From contig NZ_CP192600.1 in NCBI RefSeq assembly GCF_050632395.1, forward strand, positions 1,860,001-1,924,000: 64,000 nucleotides of DNA, given 5' to 3'. The DNA comes from JAUYQR01 sp050632395. Its GTDB lineage: Bacteria > Pseudomonadota > Alphaproteobacteria > Rhodobacterales > Rhodobacteraceae. Shown in pieces: positions 42,292 to 50,271 of the stretch. Each line of letters opens with the position of its first letter. Within the stretch, counting starts at the first letter, position 1. Below the pieces are notes generated by a model. That model saw nothing but the letters and a program-made list of their open reading frames with translations. It ran no database searches and was not told where the DNA came from. Made by a program: the position numbers and the translations under genes.

Positions 42292-43722
42292 CTATCCGTC
42301 CAGCCGAGTCGCGGGGGCGTCGGCGACCGGTTCCATCGCACCGCTGCGCGCCATCGCAAGGCGCTTGCCCCGACCGGGGAGCGCGTCGAGTTGGCCTTGC
42401 GCCAGCACCACATCGCCGCGTGACAGGACTGTGTCGGGCCAGCCTGTGACGGTGCGCCCCGCATAGGGATTGTAGCCGGTCGCGTCATGCAGATCGTCGG
42501 CCCCGAACGTCACGCGGCGGGACGGGTCCCACAGCACAATGTCGGCGTCGAAGCCGGGTTCGATCCGTCCCTTGGTGGCAAGCCCGAACAGCGCGGCAGG
42601 TGCGGTTGCCGTCAGGTCCACGAATTTCTGCGCGCCAAGCCGCCCCTGACTGACCATCGCGTCGAACATCAGCGGCAGACGGAGTTCCAGCCCCGGCATC
42701 CCGTTGGCAATCCGGTTGAAGGGGGCGTCGGGGCCGTGGGCGAATTTGCCGGTTGAGTCCAGCCTGTAGGGCGCATGGTCCGAGGACACGACCTGCAGCA
42801 CGCCGGTATCCAGCGCATCCCACAACGCCTGCTGGTCGTCGGCACGGCGCTGTGGGGGGCTGCAGATCAGGCCCGCCGCGGCGCTGCCCGGCAGCTTGAG
42901 CGCATCCTCCTGCATGAAAAGATAGTGCGGGCAGGTTTCCGCGACCACCGGCACACCGCGCGCTTGGGCGGTGCGGACGACTTCCGCGCCCTCGCGGGTG
43001 GAAATGTGAAAGAGCATGATCGGCTGGCCGGTGAATTCGGCGAATAGGCACATCCGGCCCAACGCTTCAACCTCGGCGGCGCGGGGGTGCGACAGCGGAT
43101 GGAATCGCGCTTCAGTGCGTCCGCTGTCCAGCAGGCGGCGAGTCATCCAGCGGATCAGGCCGTCGTTTTCGGCGTGAAAGCAGACCAGCGCGCCATGTTC
43201 GCGGGCCGACCACAGCACATCGAGAATGGCTTCATCGGCCAGTCGGACCTTGTCATAGGTGGTGAAGATCTTGATCGACCGATGCCCCTCGGCGATCAGG
43301 GCGGGCAGGTCTTGGGTCAGATTCTCGCCCGATATGTCGGAGACGATCATGTGGAAGGCATGGTCGATTAGTGCACCGCGCGCCGCCAGCGCCTGATAGT
43401 CGTCGACGACGGTGCGCAGGCGCTTGCCGGGATGCTGCGCGGCGAAGGAGACGATGGTGGTGGTGCCGCCATGCAGGGCCGACCGGGTGGCGGTTTCAAA
43501 GGTGTCGGCGTTCATCAGGCCGGCGCCGGAGATCTGTTCGACATGGCAATGCGTGTCAACGCCTCCCGGCATGACGATCCGGTCCCGCGCATCCAGCCGT
43601 CGTGTCGCGGGCCCGAGGTTGCTGCCGATGGCGGTGACGCGCCCGTCGGTGACCGCGATGTCGGCATCGCCCGACCATGTGGCGGTGACGACATGGCCGC
43701 CTTCGATCAACAGGTCGTGCAT
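42292..43722 (-). CDS. D-hydantoinase/dihydropyrimidinase-like amidohydrolase
   Basis: A 476-residue cyclic amidohydrolase. The binuclear zinc site is visible: MPGGVDTHCHVEQISGAG (HxH), the bridging carboxylated Lys in HRSIKIFTTYDK, His in ALVCFHAENDGLI and MLFHISTREGAE, and Asp in QVVSSDHAPYRL. The end has ATKGRIEPGFDADIVLWDPS. It hydrolyses cyclic diamides such as dihydropyrimidines or 5-substituted hydantoins to N-carbamoyl acids. AGAGGG lies about 9 nt before the ATG at 43722. It is divergent from a GntR gene and near a hydantoin-racemase-like gene, so a hydantoin-like substrate is favoured. Confidence 0.87.
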   Translation of the reverse strand: MHDLLIEGGHVVTATWSGDADIAVTDGRVTAIGSNLGPATRRLDARDRIVMPGGVDTHCHVEQISGAGLMNADTFETATRSALHGGTTTIVSFAAQHPGKRLRTVVDDYQALAARGALIDHAFHMIVSDISGENLTQDLPALIAEGHRSIKIFTTYDKVRLADEAILDVLWSAREHGALVCFHAENDGLIRWMTRRLLDSGRTEARFHPLSHPRAAEVEALGRMCLFAEFTGQPIMLFHISTREGAEVVRTAQARGVPVVAETCPHYLFMQEDALKLPGSAAAGLICSPPQRRADDQQALWDALDTGVLQVVSSDHAPYRLDSTGKFAHGPDAPFNRIANGMPGLELRLPLMFDAMVSQGRLGAQKFVDLTATAPAALFGLATKGRIEPGFDADIVLWDPSRRVTFGADDLHDATGYNPYAGRTVTGWPDTVLSRGDVVLAQGQLDALPGRGKRLAMARSGAMEPVADAPATRLDG

Positions 43723-43760
43723 GGTTGGCATCCCTCTGGAGCGGTTCACGGCGATGCATA

Positions 43761-43777
43761 CCTACGGTATACAACGC
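43761..43777. promoter_or_regulatory. candidate GntR operator 1 (GTATAC)
   Basis: GTATAC at 43767-43772 lies in the divergent gap between hydantoinase and GntR genes. On the minus strand it reads TTGTATACCGTAGG, sharing TGTATACCGT with the second site at 44554-44563. FCD-type GntR proteins often bind TGTATACA-like palindromes. Confidence 0.5.
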
Positions 43778-43848
43778 CTTTAAGGCACGATAGTTTCAAG
43801 TCCACGGTCGGTGCAACAGCCCAGCCGGGCCGGCAACGAGGGGCCACG

Positions 43849-44505
43849 ATGAAAGACGAGCCGATCACACCGCCGACGCTTGGTCAATCAGTTCATGACC
43901 GGTTGCGCGCAATGATCCTGTCGGGAGAGCTGCCCTCTGGCACGCCGCTGCAGGAAACGGTTTTTGCTGAACGGCTTGGCGTTTCGCGGACGCCGGTGCG
44001 CGAGGCGGTTGCGCGGCTTGCGGGTGACGGTCTTGTCACCCGGACGGCGGGCGGGGTGCCGACGGTCAGCCGGATCTCGATCAGCGAGGTGATGGAGATA
44101 TTGCACGTCCGCAGGCTTTTGGAATGTGAAACCGCGCGGCAGGCGGCCAGCGTGAATTGCGCTCCGGAGCCGTTTCTGGCGCTGAGGAGCGTGCTGACCG
44201 GATATCTGGCAGGCGCGCGGCCAAGCGTTTCCGACTACACCCAGTTTGACGAAGACCTGCACATCCTGATAGCGCGGACCGCAGGTTCTGCCTTGCTTGT
44301 CAGCCTGGTTCAAAGCCTGAAGCTCAAGACCCGGATGTTCGACAAGGGGTCCATTCCCGAACGGTTCGAGCCGGGATGTCGTGAACATGTCGAGATCATC
44401 GACGCGATCCTTGCGCGCGACCCTGACCGGGCAGAAGCGGCGATGCGCCGCCATATCGAGAACGCGCGCGGCGCGATCCTGAGCCACCTTTACCGGCTTT
44501 CATGA
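43849..44505 (+). CDS. GntR-family regulator (FCD type)
   Basis: A 218-residue regulator. The winged helix is LGQSVHDRLRAMILSGELPS, then TVFAERLGVSRTPVREAVAR, residues about 10-75. The FCD domain follows, with EILHVRRLLECETARQAASV, QFDEDLHILIARTAGSALLV and CREHVEIIDAILARDPDRAE providing the Asp/His ligand residues. GAGGGG lies about 6 nt before the ATG at 43849. It is divergent from the hydantoinase gene and upstream of the VOC gene; matched GTATAC sites at both edges suggest it controls both directions. Confidence 0.88.
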   Translation: MKDEPITPPTLGQSVHDRLRAMILSGELPSGTPLQETVFAERLGVSRTPVREAVARLAGDGLVTRTAGGVPTVSRISISEVMEILHVRRLLECETARQAASVNCAPEPFLALRSVLTGYLAGARPSVSDYTQFDEDLHILIARTAGSALLVSLVQSLKLKTRMFDKGSIPERFEPGCREHVEIIDAILARDPDRAEAAMRRHIENARGAILSHLYRLS

Positions 44506-44550
44506 CAACGGTGGCAGGGGGCGGGCCAAGGGCCGTTGACTTGGTCGACC

Positions 44551-44566
44551 GAGTGTATACCGTGGT
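44551..44566. promoter_or_regulatory. candidate GntR operator 2 (GTATAC)
   Basis: GAGTGTATACCGTGGT contains GTATAC at 44555-44560 and shares TGTATACCGT with operator 1. It lies 35 bp upstream of the VOC gene start at 44595; a TTGACT that could be a -35 element sits at 44536-44541. Confidence 0.5.
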
Positions 44567-44594
44567 GCCGAACCAGTGGCTAGAAAGGTCCAGC

Positions 44595-44987
44595 ATGGGC
44601 GCGATTGCGATGACCCGGCCTGCAGGGCCAAGCCTCGGTATTACCTTTCTCTACTACCGTGACCTTGATCGGGCGGTCGCCTTTTACGAGACCGTGCTGG
44701 GCTTTACCTTGGCCATCGATCAGGGGTGGTCGAAGATTTATCGCGTGACGGGGGCCGCACATGTCGGGTTGGTCGACGAAACACGGGGGATGCACCGGGC
44801 CAGTGATCCCAAACCCGTGCAGATCTGCATCCGGGTGCCGGATGTGGACGCGTGGCACGCCTGGGTCGCAGCGCACGGTGTCGGCGGGCTGACACCCGTG
44901 AAGGACAGCCCGGCGTTGAAGATCCGGGCCTTCGTGTTTGACGATCCCGAAGGCTATCAGATCGAGGTTCAGTCCGCGCTTGACTGA
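44595..44987 (+). CDS. VOC-superfamily (glyoxalase-like) protein
   Basis: A 130-residue vicinal-oxygen-chelate protein. Two beta-alpha-beta-beta-beta modules are visible: GITFLYYRDLDRAVAFYETV and LGFTLAID in the first, VQICIRVPDVDAWHAWVAAH and IRAFVFDDPEGYQIEVQ in the second; the final Glu (E in YQIEVQ) is the usual metal ligand. The ATG at 44595 is preferred over 44502 because AAAGG lies upstream and the operator would otherwise be inside the gene. The family includes dioxygenases, isomerases and epimerases; the reaction here is unknown but probably belongs to the hydantoinase pathway. Confidence 0.78.
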   Translation: MGAIAMTRPAGPSLGITFLYYRDLDRAVAFYETVLGFTLAIDQGWSKIYRVTGAAHVGLVDETRGMHRASDPKPVQICIRVPDVDAWHAWVAAHGVGGLTPVKDSPALKIRAFVFDDPEGYQIEVQSALD

Positions 44988-45024
44988 GCGGTGGGGGTGG
45001 GCGCGAAGTGAAGGAAGAAAACCT

Positions 45025-45699
45025 GTGACGATCTACATCATAAACCCCAACTCCAGCCGCACCGTCACCGACGGCATCGACCGCGCCATGCAGCCGTTCC
45101 GCACCCTTAGCCCGGTAGGGATCACAGCGTTGCAGATCGACGAAGGCCCGAAGGGCATCGAAACACAGGCGCATGTCGACGGCGTGGTGATGCCGCTGTT
45201 GCGCCGCGCCGAGGCGTTGGAGACCGAAGCCTCGGCCTTTGTCGTCGCCTGCTTCTCCGATCCGGGGCTGGCGGCGCTGCGGGAACAAAGCCGCCGTCCC
45301 GTCCTTGGCATCGCGGAAAGCGCGATCCTGACAGCGATGACGCTTGGCCAGCGGTTTGGAATTCTGTCGATCCTTTGGAAATCGGTGCCGCGCCACATGC
45401 GCATGCTGGGCGCGATGGGGGTCAAGGACCGCTGCGCCGCCGATCTGCCGCTGGAACTCGGCGTGGCCGACCTGACCGACCGTGCGCGCACCTTCGCCCG
45501 GCTGCGCGAGGTGGGCACAACGCTATGCAAAACGCACGGCGCCGAGGTGCTGATCCTTGGGTGTGCCGGTATGACCAGCTACCGCGCCGAATTGTCGGAT
45601 GCCCTGGGAAGTCCGGTGGTCGAGCCCTGCGAGGCGGCGGCGGCAATGGCAATCGGTCGCGTGGCCTTGGCCCGCGCGCAAGACGGAAGGATGATCTGA
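45025..45699 (+). CDS. Asp/Glu/hydantoin racemase-family protein
   Basis: A 224-residue member of the Asp/Glu racemase superfamily, closest to hydantoin racemases. The start IYIINPNSSRTVTDGIDRAM is characteristic, and the two catalytic Cys are in SAFVVACFSDPGL and EVLILGCAGMTSY, on opposite halves. The GTG at 45025 is chosen because AAGGAA lies about 9 nt upstream; an earlier frame start overlaps the VOC gene. It would racemise a 5-substituted hydantoin before hydrolysis by the hydantoinase. It is directly followed by a DapA-like gene. Confidence 0.82.
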   Translation: MTIYIINPNSSRTVTDGIDRAMQPFRTLSPVGITALQIDEGPKGIETQAHVDGVVMPLLRRAEALETEASAFVVACFSDPGLAALREQSRRPVLGIAESAILTAMTLGQRFGILSILWKSVPRHMRMLGAMGVKDRCAADLPLELGVADLTDRARTFARLREVGTTLCKTHGAEVLILGCAGMTSYRAELSDALGSPVVEPCEAAAAMAIGRVALARAQDGRMI

Positions 45700-46623
45700 A
45701 TGACCCGGCTGACCGAAACCGCGCGTGGCGTCTATGTCATTGCCGTGACGCCCTTTCTGCCTGATGGCGGGTTTGATCTGGAAAGCACTGACCGGATGGT
45801 GGATTTCTACCTGTCGGTCGGCGCGACCGGCCTGACGGTGCTGGGCATGATGGGCGAGGCGCAGAAGCTGACGATCGAGGAGTCGCAGCTGATCGTGCGG
45901 CATATCCTTGCCCGGGTGGCGGGACGGGTGCCGGTGGTGGTCGGCGTGTCGGCGCCGGGGTTTGCGCAGATGGCCTCGCTGACCGAAATGGTGATGGATG
46001 ATGGCGCGGCAGGCGTGATGATCGCGCCGCCGTCGTCGTTGCGGACCGATGACCAGATCGTGGCGTATTACACGCAGGCGGTCGGCTTCATCAGAGATGT
46101 GCCTTTCGTGTTGCAGGATTTCCCGCTGGTGACGGGGGTGCAGATGTCGGTGCCGGTGATCCGGCGGATCGTGGCTGACCTGCCGACATGCGTCTGCCTG
46201 AAGCACGAGGATTGGCCCGGTCTGGACAAGATCAGCGCCTTGCGTGCGGATGGGTACCTGAACCGGCGCATCTCGATCCTGTGCGGCAATGGCGGGATGT
46301 TCCTGCCGGAAGAAATGGCCCGCGGGGCCGATGGGGCGATGACCGGCTTCGCCTACCCGGAGATGATGGTCGATGTGGTGCGACATTCTGATGCTGGCAA
46401 GGCAGAGCGGGCGCAGGACCTGTTCGACGCCTATCTTCCGCTTGCACGGTATGAACAACAGCCCGGCATCGGCCTTGCGGTGCGCAAGTACACGATGGCC
46501 AAGCGGGGCATAATCGCACATGCCAGCCTGCGCAGACCGGGGGCCGGGCTGAACGAGCGGACCATTGCGGAAGTGGACCGGTTGATCCGGCGACAGGAAA
46601 AACGTCTGAAGGAATTAAACTGA
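45700..46623 (+). CDS. DapA-family aldolase/dehydratase-like enzyme
   Basis: A 307-residue TIM-barrel enzyme of the dihydrodipicolinate synthase family. The Schiff-base Lys is K168 in CVCLKHEDW. The carboxyl-binding loop reads GMMGEAQKLT instead of GTTGE-S-x-x-L, and the usual YN-P Tyr region reads FVLQDFPLVTG, so the canonical Tyr is absent. This marks an aldolase or dehydratase subgroup acting on a different substrate. The ATG directly follows the racemase stop, and the stop overlaps the SDR start by 1 bp, so these genes are translated together. Confidence 0.8.
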   Translation: MTRLTETARGVYVIAVTPFLPDGGFDLESTDRMVDFYLSVGATGLTVLGMMGEAQKLTIEESQLIVRHILARVAGRVPVVVGVSAPGFAQMASLTEMVMDDGAAGVMIAPPSSLRTDDQIVAYYTQAVGFIRDVPFVLQDFPLVTGVQMSVPVIRRIVADLPTCVCLKHEDWPGLDKISALRADGYLNRRISILCGNGGMFLPEEMARGADGAMTGFAYPEMMVDVVRHSDAGKAERAQDLFDAYLPLARYEQQPGIGLAVRKYTMAKRGIIAHASLRRPGAGLNERTIAEVDRLIRRQEKRLKELN

Positions 46624-47393
46624 TGGATCTAGGGATCAGCGGCAAGCGTGCGCTTGTGATGGGCGCGAGCCGGGGCCTTGGGCGCGCAATCGCCGAAGGA
46701 TTGCTGGCCGAGGGGGTGACGGTCTACGGCGTTGCGCGCACGGCCGAGGCGATCACCGCTTGGGCTGGGGATCAGGCGCGCCTGACGCCGATTGCCGCTG
46801 AACTGGCGAATCTGGCGTCGGTTGATGCGCTGGCCGATCGGCTCTTGGCCGAGGGTGGCATTGACATCCTGATCAACAATTCCGGCGGACCGCCGCCCGG
46901 TGCGGCGGCAACGGTGGGTCGCGGAGATTGGCTGGCGCAGTTCGAGGCGATGGCGGCGAACCTTTTTCACCTGACCGGGCGGCTGTTGCCGACCATGCGG
47001 GCCAACCGTTGGGGGCGGATCGTGACGATCGCCTCGTCGGGTGTGGAGCAGCCGATTGCGAACCTTGCGCTGTCGAACGGTATCCGGTCAGCCGTTGTCG
47101 CCTGGTCGAAGACCTTGGCGGCCGAGGTGGCGGGCGACGGGGTGACGGTCAACATCGTGCTGCCGGGGCGTATCCAGACGACGCGGGTGGACGAGCTGGA
47201 TGCGGCGGCGGCGGCCCGGACAGGAAGCACGCTGGAGGCGGTGCGGACGGCCTCGGCTGCCGCCATTCCGGCGGGCCGCTACGGCCGCCCGGAGGAGTTC
47301 GCGTCGATGGTTGTCTTCCTCGCATCGCAAAATGCGTCTTACGTGACGGGTAGCAAGCTCAGGGTCGACGGCGGGGCGATCCGGTCGATCTGA
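46623..47393 (+). CDS. atypical short-chain dehydrogenase/reductase
   Basis: A 256-residue SDR. The cofactor loop GASRGLGRAIAEGLLAEG and the NNSGGPPPG turn are clear, and IVTIASSGVEQ supplies the catalytic Ser. Where YxxxK should follow, the sequence reads NLALSNGIRSAVVAWSKTLA, so the catalytic Tyr and Lys are not in place. Related SDRs with LSNxxR are known to me only as uncharacterised proteins. The C-terminus (GRYGRPEEFASMVVFLASQN, then VTGSKLRVDGG) is normal. It is the last gene of the plus-strand operon, convergent with the LuxR gene. Confidence 0.82.
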   Translation: MDLGISGKRALVMGASRGLGRAIAEGLLAEGVTVYGVARTAEAITAWAGDQARLTPIAAELANLASVDALADRLLAEGGIDILINNSGGPPPGAAATVGRGDWLAQFEAMAANLFHLTGRLLPTMRANRWGRIVTIASSGVEQPIANLALSNGIRSAVVAWSKTLAAEVAGDGVTVNIVLPGRIQTTRVDELDAAAAARTGSTLEAVRTASAAAIPAGRYGRPEEFASMVVFLASQNASYVTGSKLRVDGGAIRSI

Positions 47394-47398
47394 GGGGG

Positions 47399-48211
47399 TC
47401 AGACCTCTGCGCCACCTTTCAGCAGTGGCAGCATCAGCGCGAAAAGCTCGGCCTGCGAAGATATCCGGCAGCGCGCGTAAAGCTGCTTGCGAAACACCTT
47501 TATGGTTTGCGCCGACAGACCCAGTCGCAAGGCGATGGATGCCGTCGAATGGCCGCGCAGGATGAGGAGAGCCACTTCAGCCTGCCGCGGCGACAGCACG
47601 ATGCCGTAGGCGGCGCGCGCTGCATCGGCCAGAAGGATCGAAGTGTCTTCCGCTGGGCCGGTCGAACGGGCCAGGTGGGCCCAATGCGGCTCGGCAATTG
47701 CTGCGACGAGGGGAGTGATCCGTGCGCAGGTTTCGACGTCGCGCGGCGAGAACCGCTGGCCGGTAGATGCGTCGCGGCCAAGGCATATGTTCAGGGTGAC
47801 CCAAGGCGACGGATGGGCGACGAAGGTGATCTCGTCGATCAAGGTGGTCTGTTCGTAATATTCGATGAAGTACCGGCTGCGCTGAAAGGCATCCGGGGCG
47901 ATGTCGGCGATCCGATACGTTCCGGCCGGCGCGCGGCGCAGGTGAAGGTCGTAGAACGGATCGAGGCGATAGGCACCTGCCAGATAAGTCTGGTCAAGTT
48001 GCGAAAAGACCTGCGGATTGGAAGACTGGCGATAGAGCACCAGTGGCGGGCCGGCGCTGCGAAAGGCGAGGATGAGCACGTTGTCAGGCGCACAGACCGA
48101 CTGAAAGAACGAAACAAGGGCGTGCTCAAACCCGTTCTCTCCGACCAGACGGATCGCCTGGGCCAGTTGTGATTCCGCAAGGTTGGGAAAAGGTGTCATG
48201 GCCGCCGTCAT
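47399..48211 (-). CDS. LuxR-family transcriptional regulator
   Basis: A 270-residue regulator with a C-terminal LuxR HTH (LSPRQAEVALLILRGHSTAS, then IALRLGLSAQTIKVFRKQLY). The about 190-residue N-terminal part is not an obvious acyl-homoserine-lactone domain or receiver; no phosphorylatable Asp pattern is seen. ATGs at 48211 and 48199 are both possible. It is divergent from the potA-like gene across a 66-bp gap with a perfect palindrome, so it probably controls the transporter-catabolism operon. Confidence 0.82.
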   Translation of the reverse strand: MTAAMTPFPNLAESQLAQAIRLVGENGFEHALVSFFQSVCAPDNVLILAFRSAGPPLVLYRQSSNPQVFSQLDQTYLAGAYRLDPFYDLHLRRAPAGTYRIADIAPDAFQRSRYFIEYYEQTTLIDEITFVAHPSPWVTLNICLGRDASTGQRFSPRDVETCARITPLVAAIAEPHWAHLARSTGPAEDTSILLADAARAAYGIVLSPRQAEVALLILRGHSTASIALRLGLSAQTIKVFRKQLYARCRISSQAELFALMLPLLKGGAEV

Positions 48212-48220
48212 ACCTCGTTA

Positions 48221-48234
48221 GGGGTATATACCCC
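48221..48234. promoter_or_regulatory. palindrome GGGGTATATACCCC between LuxR and ABC genes
   Basis: A perfect 14-bp palindrome centred between the divergent LuxR-type gene (start 48211) and the potA-like gene (start 48278). Its symmetry and position make it a good candidate operator for the LuxR-family protein. Confidence 0.55.
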
Positions 48235-48277
48235 GAGAAACCGGAAATATAGCGTCGGATTCTCAGATTCCGGGGGT

Positions 48278-49348
48278 ATGGACGGAGCGATGACCAATGC
48301 CGTTGACATCCGCAAGGTGACGAAGGTTTTCGGCACGTTCACCGCGCTGCACGGCGTTTCCCTGTCGATCCGTGACAACGAGTTCTTCACGCTGCTGGGT
48401 CCGTCGGGCTGTGGCAAGACCACGCTTTTGCGGCTGATGGCCGGGTTCGAAGAGGTCTCGGGCGGCGAGATATTGCTGTTCGGCCAGAACATTGCGTCGC
48501 TTGAGCCGAACCTGCGCCCGGTCAACACCGTGTTCCAGCAATACGCGCTGTTTCCACATATGTCAGTGATCGACAATGTGGCCTTCGGATTGAAGATGAA
48601 GGGCTGGACGTTGCCGAAACGGCGCGCCCGGGCCGGTGAAATGCTTGAGATGGTGCATCTGAGCGATTTCGCCGACCGGCTGCCCGCGCAGCTCTCTGGC
48701 GGACAACAGCAGCGGGTGGCACTGGCGCGGGCGCTGGCGCCGGAGCCGAAGGTCTTGCTGCTGGACGAACCGCTGTCCGCTCTGGATCTGAAGCTGCGTC
48801 AGGCGATGCGAATGGAATTGAAGCAGTTGCAGCAAGGCACCGGCATCACTTTCATCTTCGTGACGCACGATCAGGAAGAAGCCCTGACGATGTCGAACCG
48901 CATCGCGGTGATGAGTGCGGGGCGGGTGCAGCAGATCGGCACACCGCGCGAAATTTATGAAACCCCGGTGAACCGGTTCGTAGCCGATTTCATCGGGGAG
49001 ACGAACTTGCTGGAGGTCGAGGTTGCGGCAATCGCAGGCGATCAGGCCGAGGTGATCCTGCCTGGGGGGCAGCGGGTGACCTGCTCCAGCGCGACGACCG
49101 AGAAGGGGCGGCACAACCTTTCAATCCGGCCGGAACGGGTAACGCTGGGGCCCGAGGGTGCAGGGATGCAGGCGGTGGTCGAAGAGGTGGTCTATCTTGG
49201 CACCGATTTGCAGGTGATGGTTCGGCTGGAGGGCGGCACGCCGATGCAGGTTCGCATCCAGAACGCCGCGCGAACCGTGGTGCCCAGCCCCGGAACCCGC
49301 GTCGGCCTGTATTTGGAGGAAGGCGCGGCGCGCCTTCTGGCAGACTGA
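48278..49348 (+). CDS. PotA-like ABC transporter ATP-binding protein
   Basis: A 356-residue ABC ATPase of the polyamine/opine group. Walker A is GPSGCGKTTLLRLM, the signature LSGGQQQRVALARAL, Walker B VLLLDEPLSALDL and the switch His in FVTHDQEEALTMS. The C-terminal about 110 residues form a TOBE-type regulatory domain. The ATG at 48278 gives the longest form; 48290, preceded by GGAG, is an alternative. The stop overlaps the permease start by 1 bp. It powers the importer with the two permeases and the binding protein that follow. Confidence 0.9.
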   Translation: MDGAMTNAVDIRKVTKVFGTFTALHGVSLSIRDNEFFTLLGPSGCGKTTLLRLMAGFEEVSGGEILLFGQNIASLEPNLRPVNTVFQQYALFPHMSVIDNVAFGLKMKGWTLPKRRARAGEMLEMVHLSDFADRLPAQLSGGQQQRVALARALAPEPKVLLLDEPLSALDLKLRQAMRMELKQLQQGTGITFIFVTHDQEEALTMSNRIAVMSAGRVQQIGTPREIYETPVNRFVADFIGETNLLEVEVAAIAGDQAEVILPGGQRVTCSSATTEKGRHNLSIRPERVTLGPEGAGMQAVVEEVVYLGTDLQVMVRLEGGTPMQVRIQNAARTVVPSPGTRVGLYLEEGAARLLAD

Positions 49349-50271
49349 TGGCGGGGGGCGCGCCGGACAGCGGCGGCAGCACCGAAACCACCTACCGCAG
49401 CGCGCGGGTGCCGCTGCTGCTGCCGACATGGGTGATGATCGGGGTATTTCTGGTTCTGCCCGTGGCCTTGATGGCGGTCTATTCCTTTCTGACAAAGGAA
49501 ATGCGCGGCGGGGTGATCTGGGATTTCTCGCTGGCGGCCTATGACCAGTTCTTCGTGCATCGGGGCCTGTTCGGAGACGAGCCGCCGACGCTGGAATGGA
49601 CCTATCTATCCGTGTTTGGCCGGTCCATCATTCAGGCGGCAATCGCCACGGTGCTCTGCCTGCTGATCGGCTTTCCGACCGCCTGGTTCATCGCCACCCG
49701 GCCCCCCGAAACCCGCGGCGTCTGGCTGTTTCTGGTGACGGTGCCTTATTGGGTGAACCTCTTGATCCGTACGGTGTCGCTAAGGTTCCTGATCCGCGAG
49801 AACGGCCCGTTGAACGATGCCCTGATGGGGGCTGGGCTGATCTCGGAGCCGCTGGCGCTGATCAACACCGACTTCGCCGTACAGTTGGGGCTGTTCTACA
49901 GCTATCTGCCGTTCATGGTGCTGCCGATCTATGCCGCCGTCGAACGCTACAACTTCACCTGGTCCGAGGCCGCGGTTGACCTTTATGCCACGCGCTGGGT
50001 GACGCTGCGCGAGATCGTGTTGCCGATCGTGAAGCCGGGGATCATCGCGGGGTGCCTGTTGGTCTTCATCCCGTCGCTGGGGGCGTTTCTGGCGCCGAAC
50101 CTGCTGGGTGGGGCGAAGAACTTCATGATCGGTTCGCTCATCGAAGAGCAGTTCAAGAAATCGCTTGGCAACTGGCCGTTCGGGGCTGCGGTTTCGATGA
50201 TCCTGATGAGCCTCGTACTTATCCTGCTTTTGATCTATGCGCGCAGCGCCGCCCGACAGGAGGCGCGCTGA
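49348..50271 (+). CDS. PotB-like ABC transporter permease
   Basis: A 307-residue inner-membrane permease with six hydrophobic segments (LLPTWVMIGVFLVLPVALMA first, VSMILMSLVLILLLIYARSA last). The coupling EAA motif is EAAVDLYATRWVTLREIVLP near residue 208. It has the order and size of PotB in spermidine/putrescine systems, where it pairs with a PotC-like partner, here the next gene, which overlaps by 1 bp. Substrate is likely a small cationic or amine compound, judged from the binding protein. Confidence 0.9.
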   Translation: MAGGAPDSGGSTETTYRSARVPLLLPTWVMIGVFLVLPVALMAVYSFLTKEMRGGVIWDFSLAAYDQFFVHRGLFGDEPPTLEWTYLSVFGRSIIQAAIATVLCLLIGFPTAWFIATRPPETRGVWLFLVTVPYWVNLLIRTVSLRFLIRENGPLNDALMGAGLISEPLALINTDFAVQLGLFYSYLPFMVLPIYAAVERYNFTWSEAAVDLYATRWVTLREIVLPIVKPGIIAGCLLVFIPSLGAFLAPNLLGGAKNFMIGSLIEEQFKKSLGNWPFGAAVSMILMSLVLILLLIYARSAARQEAR

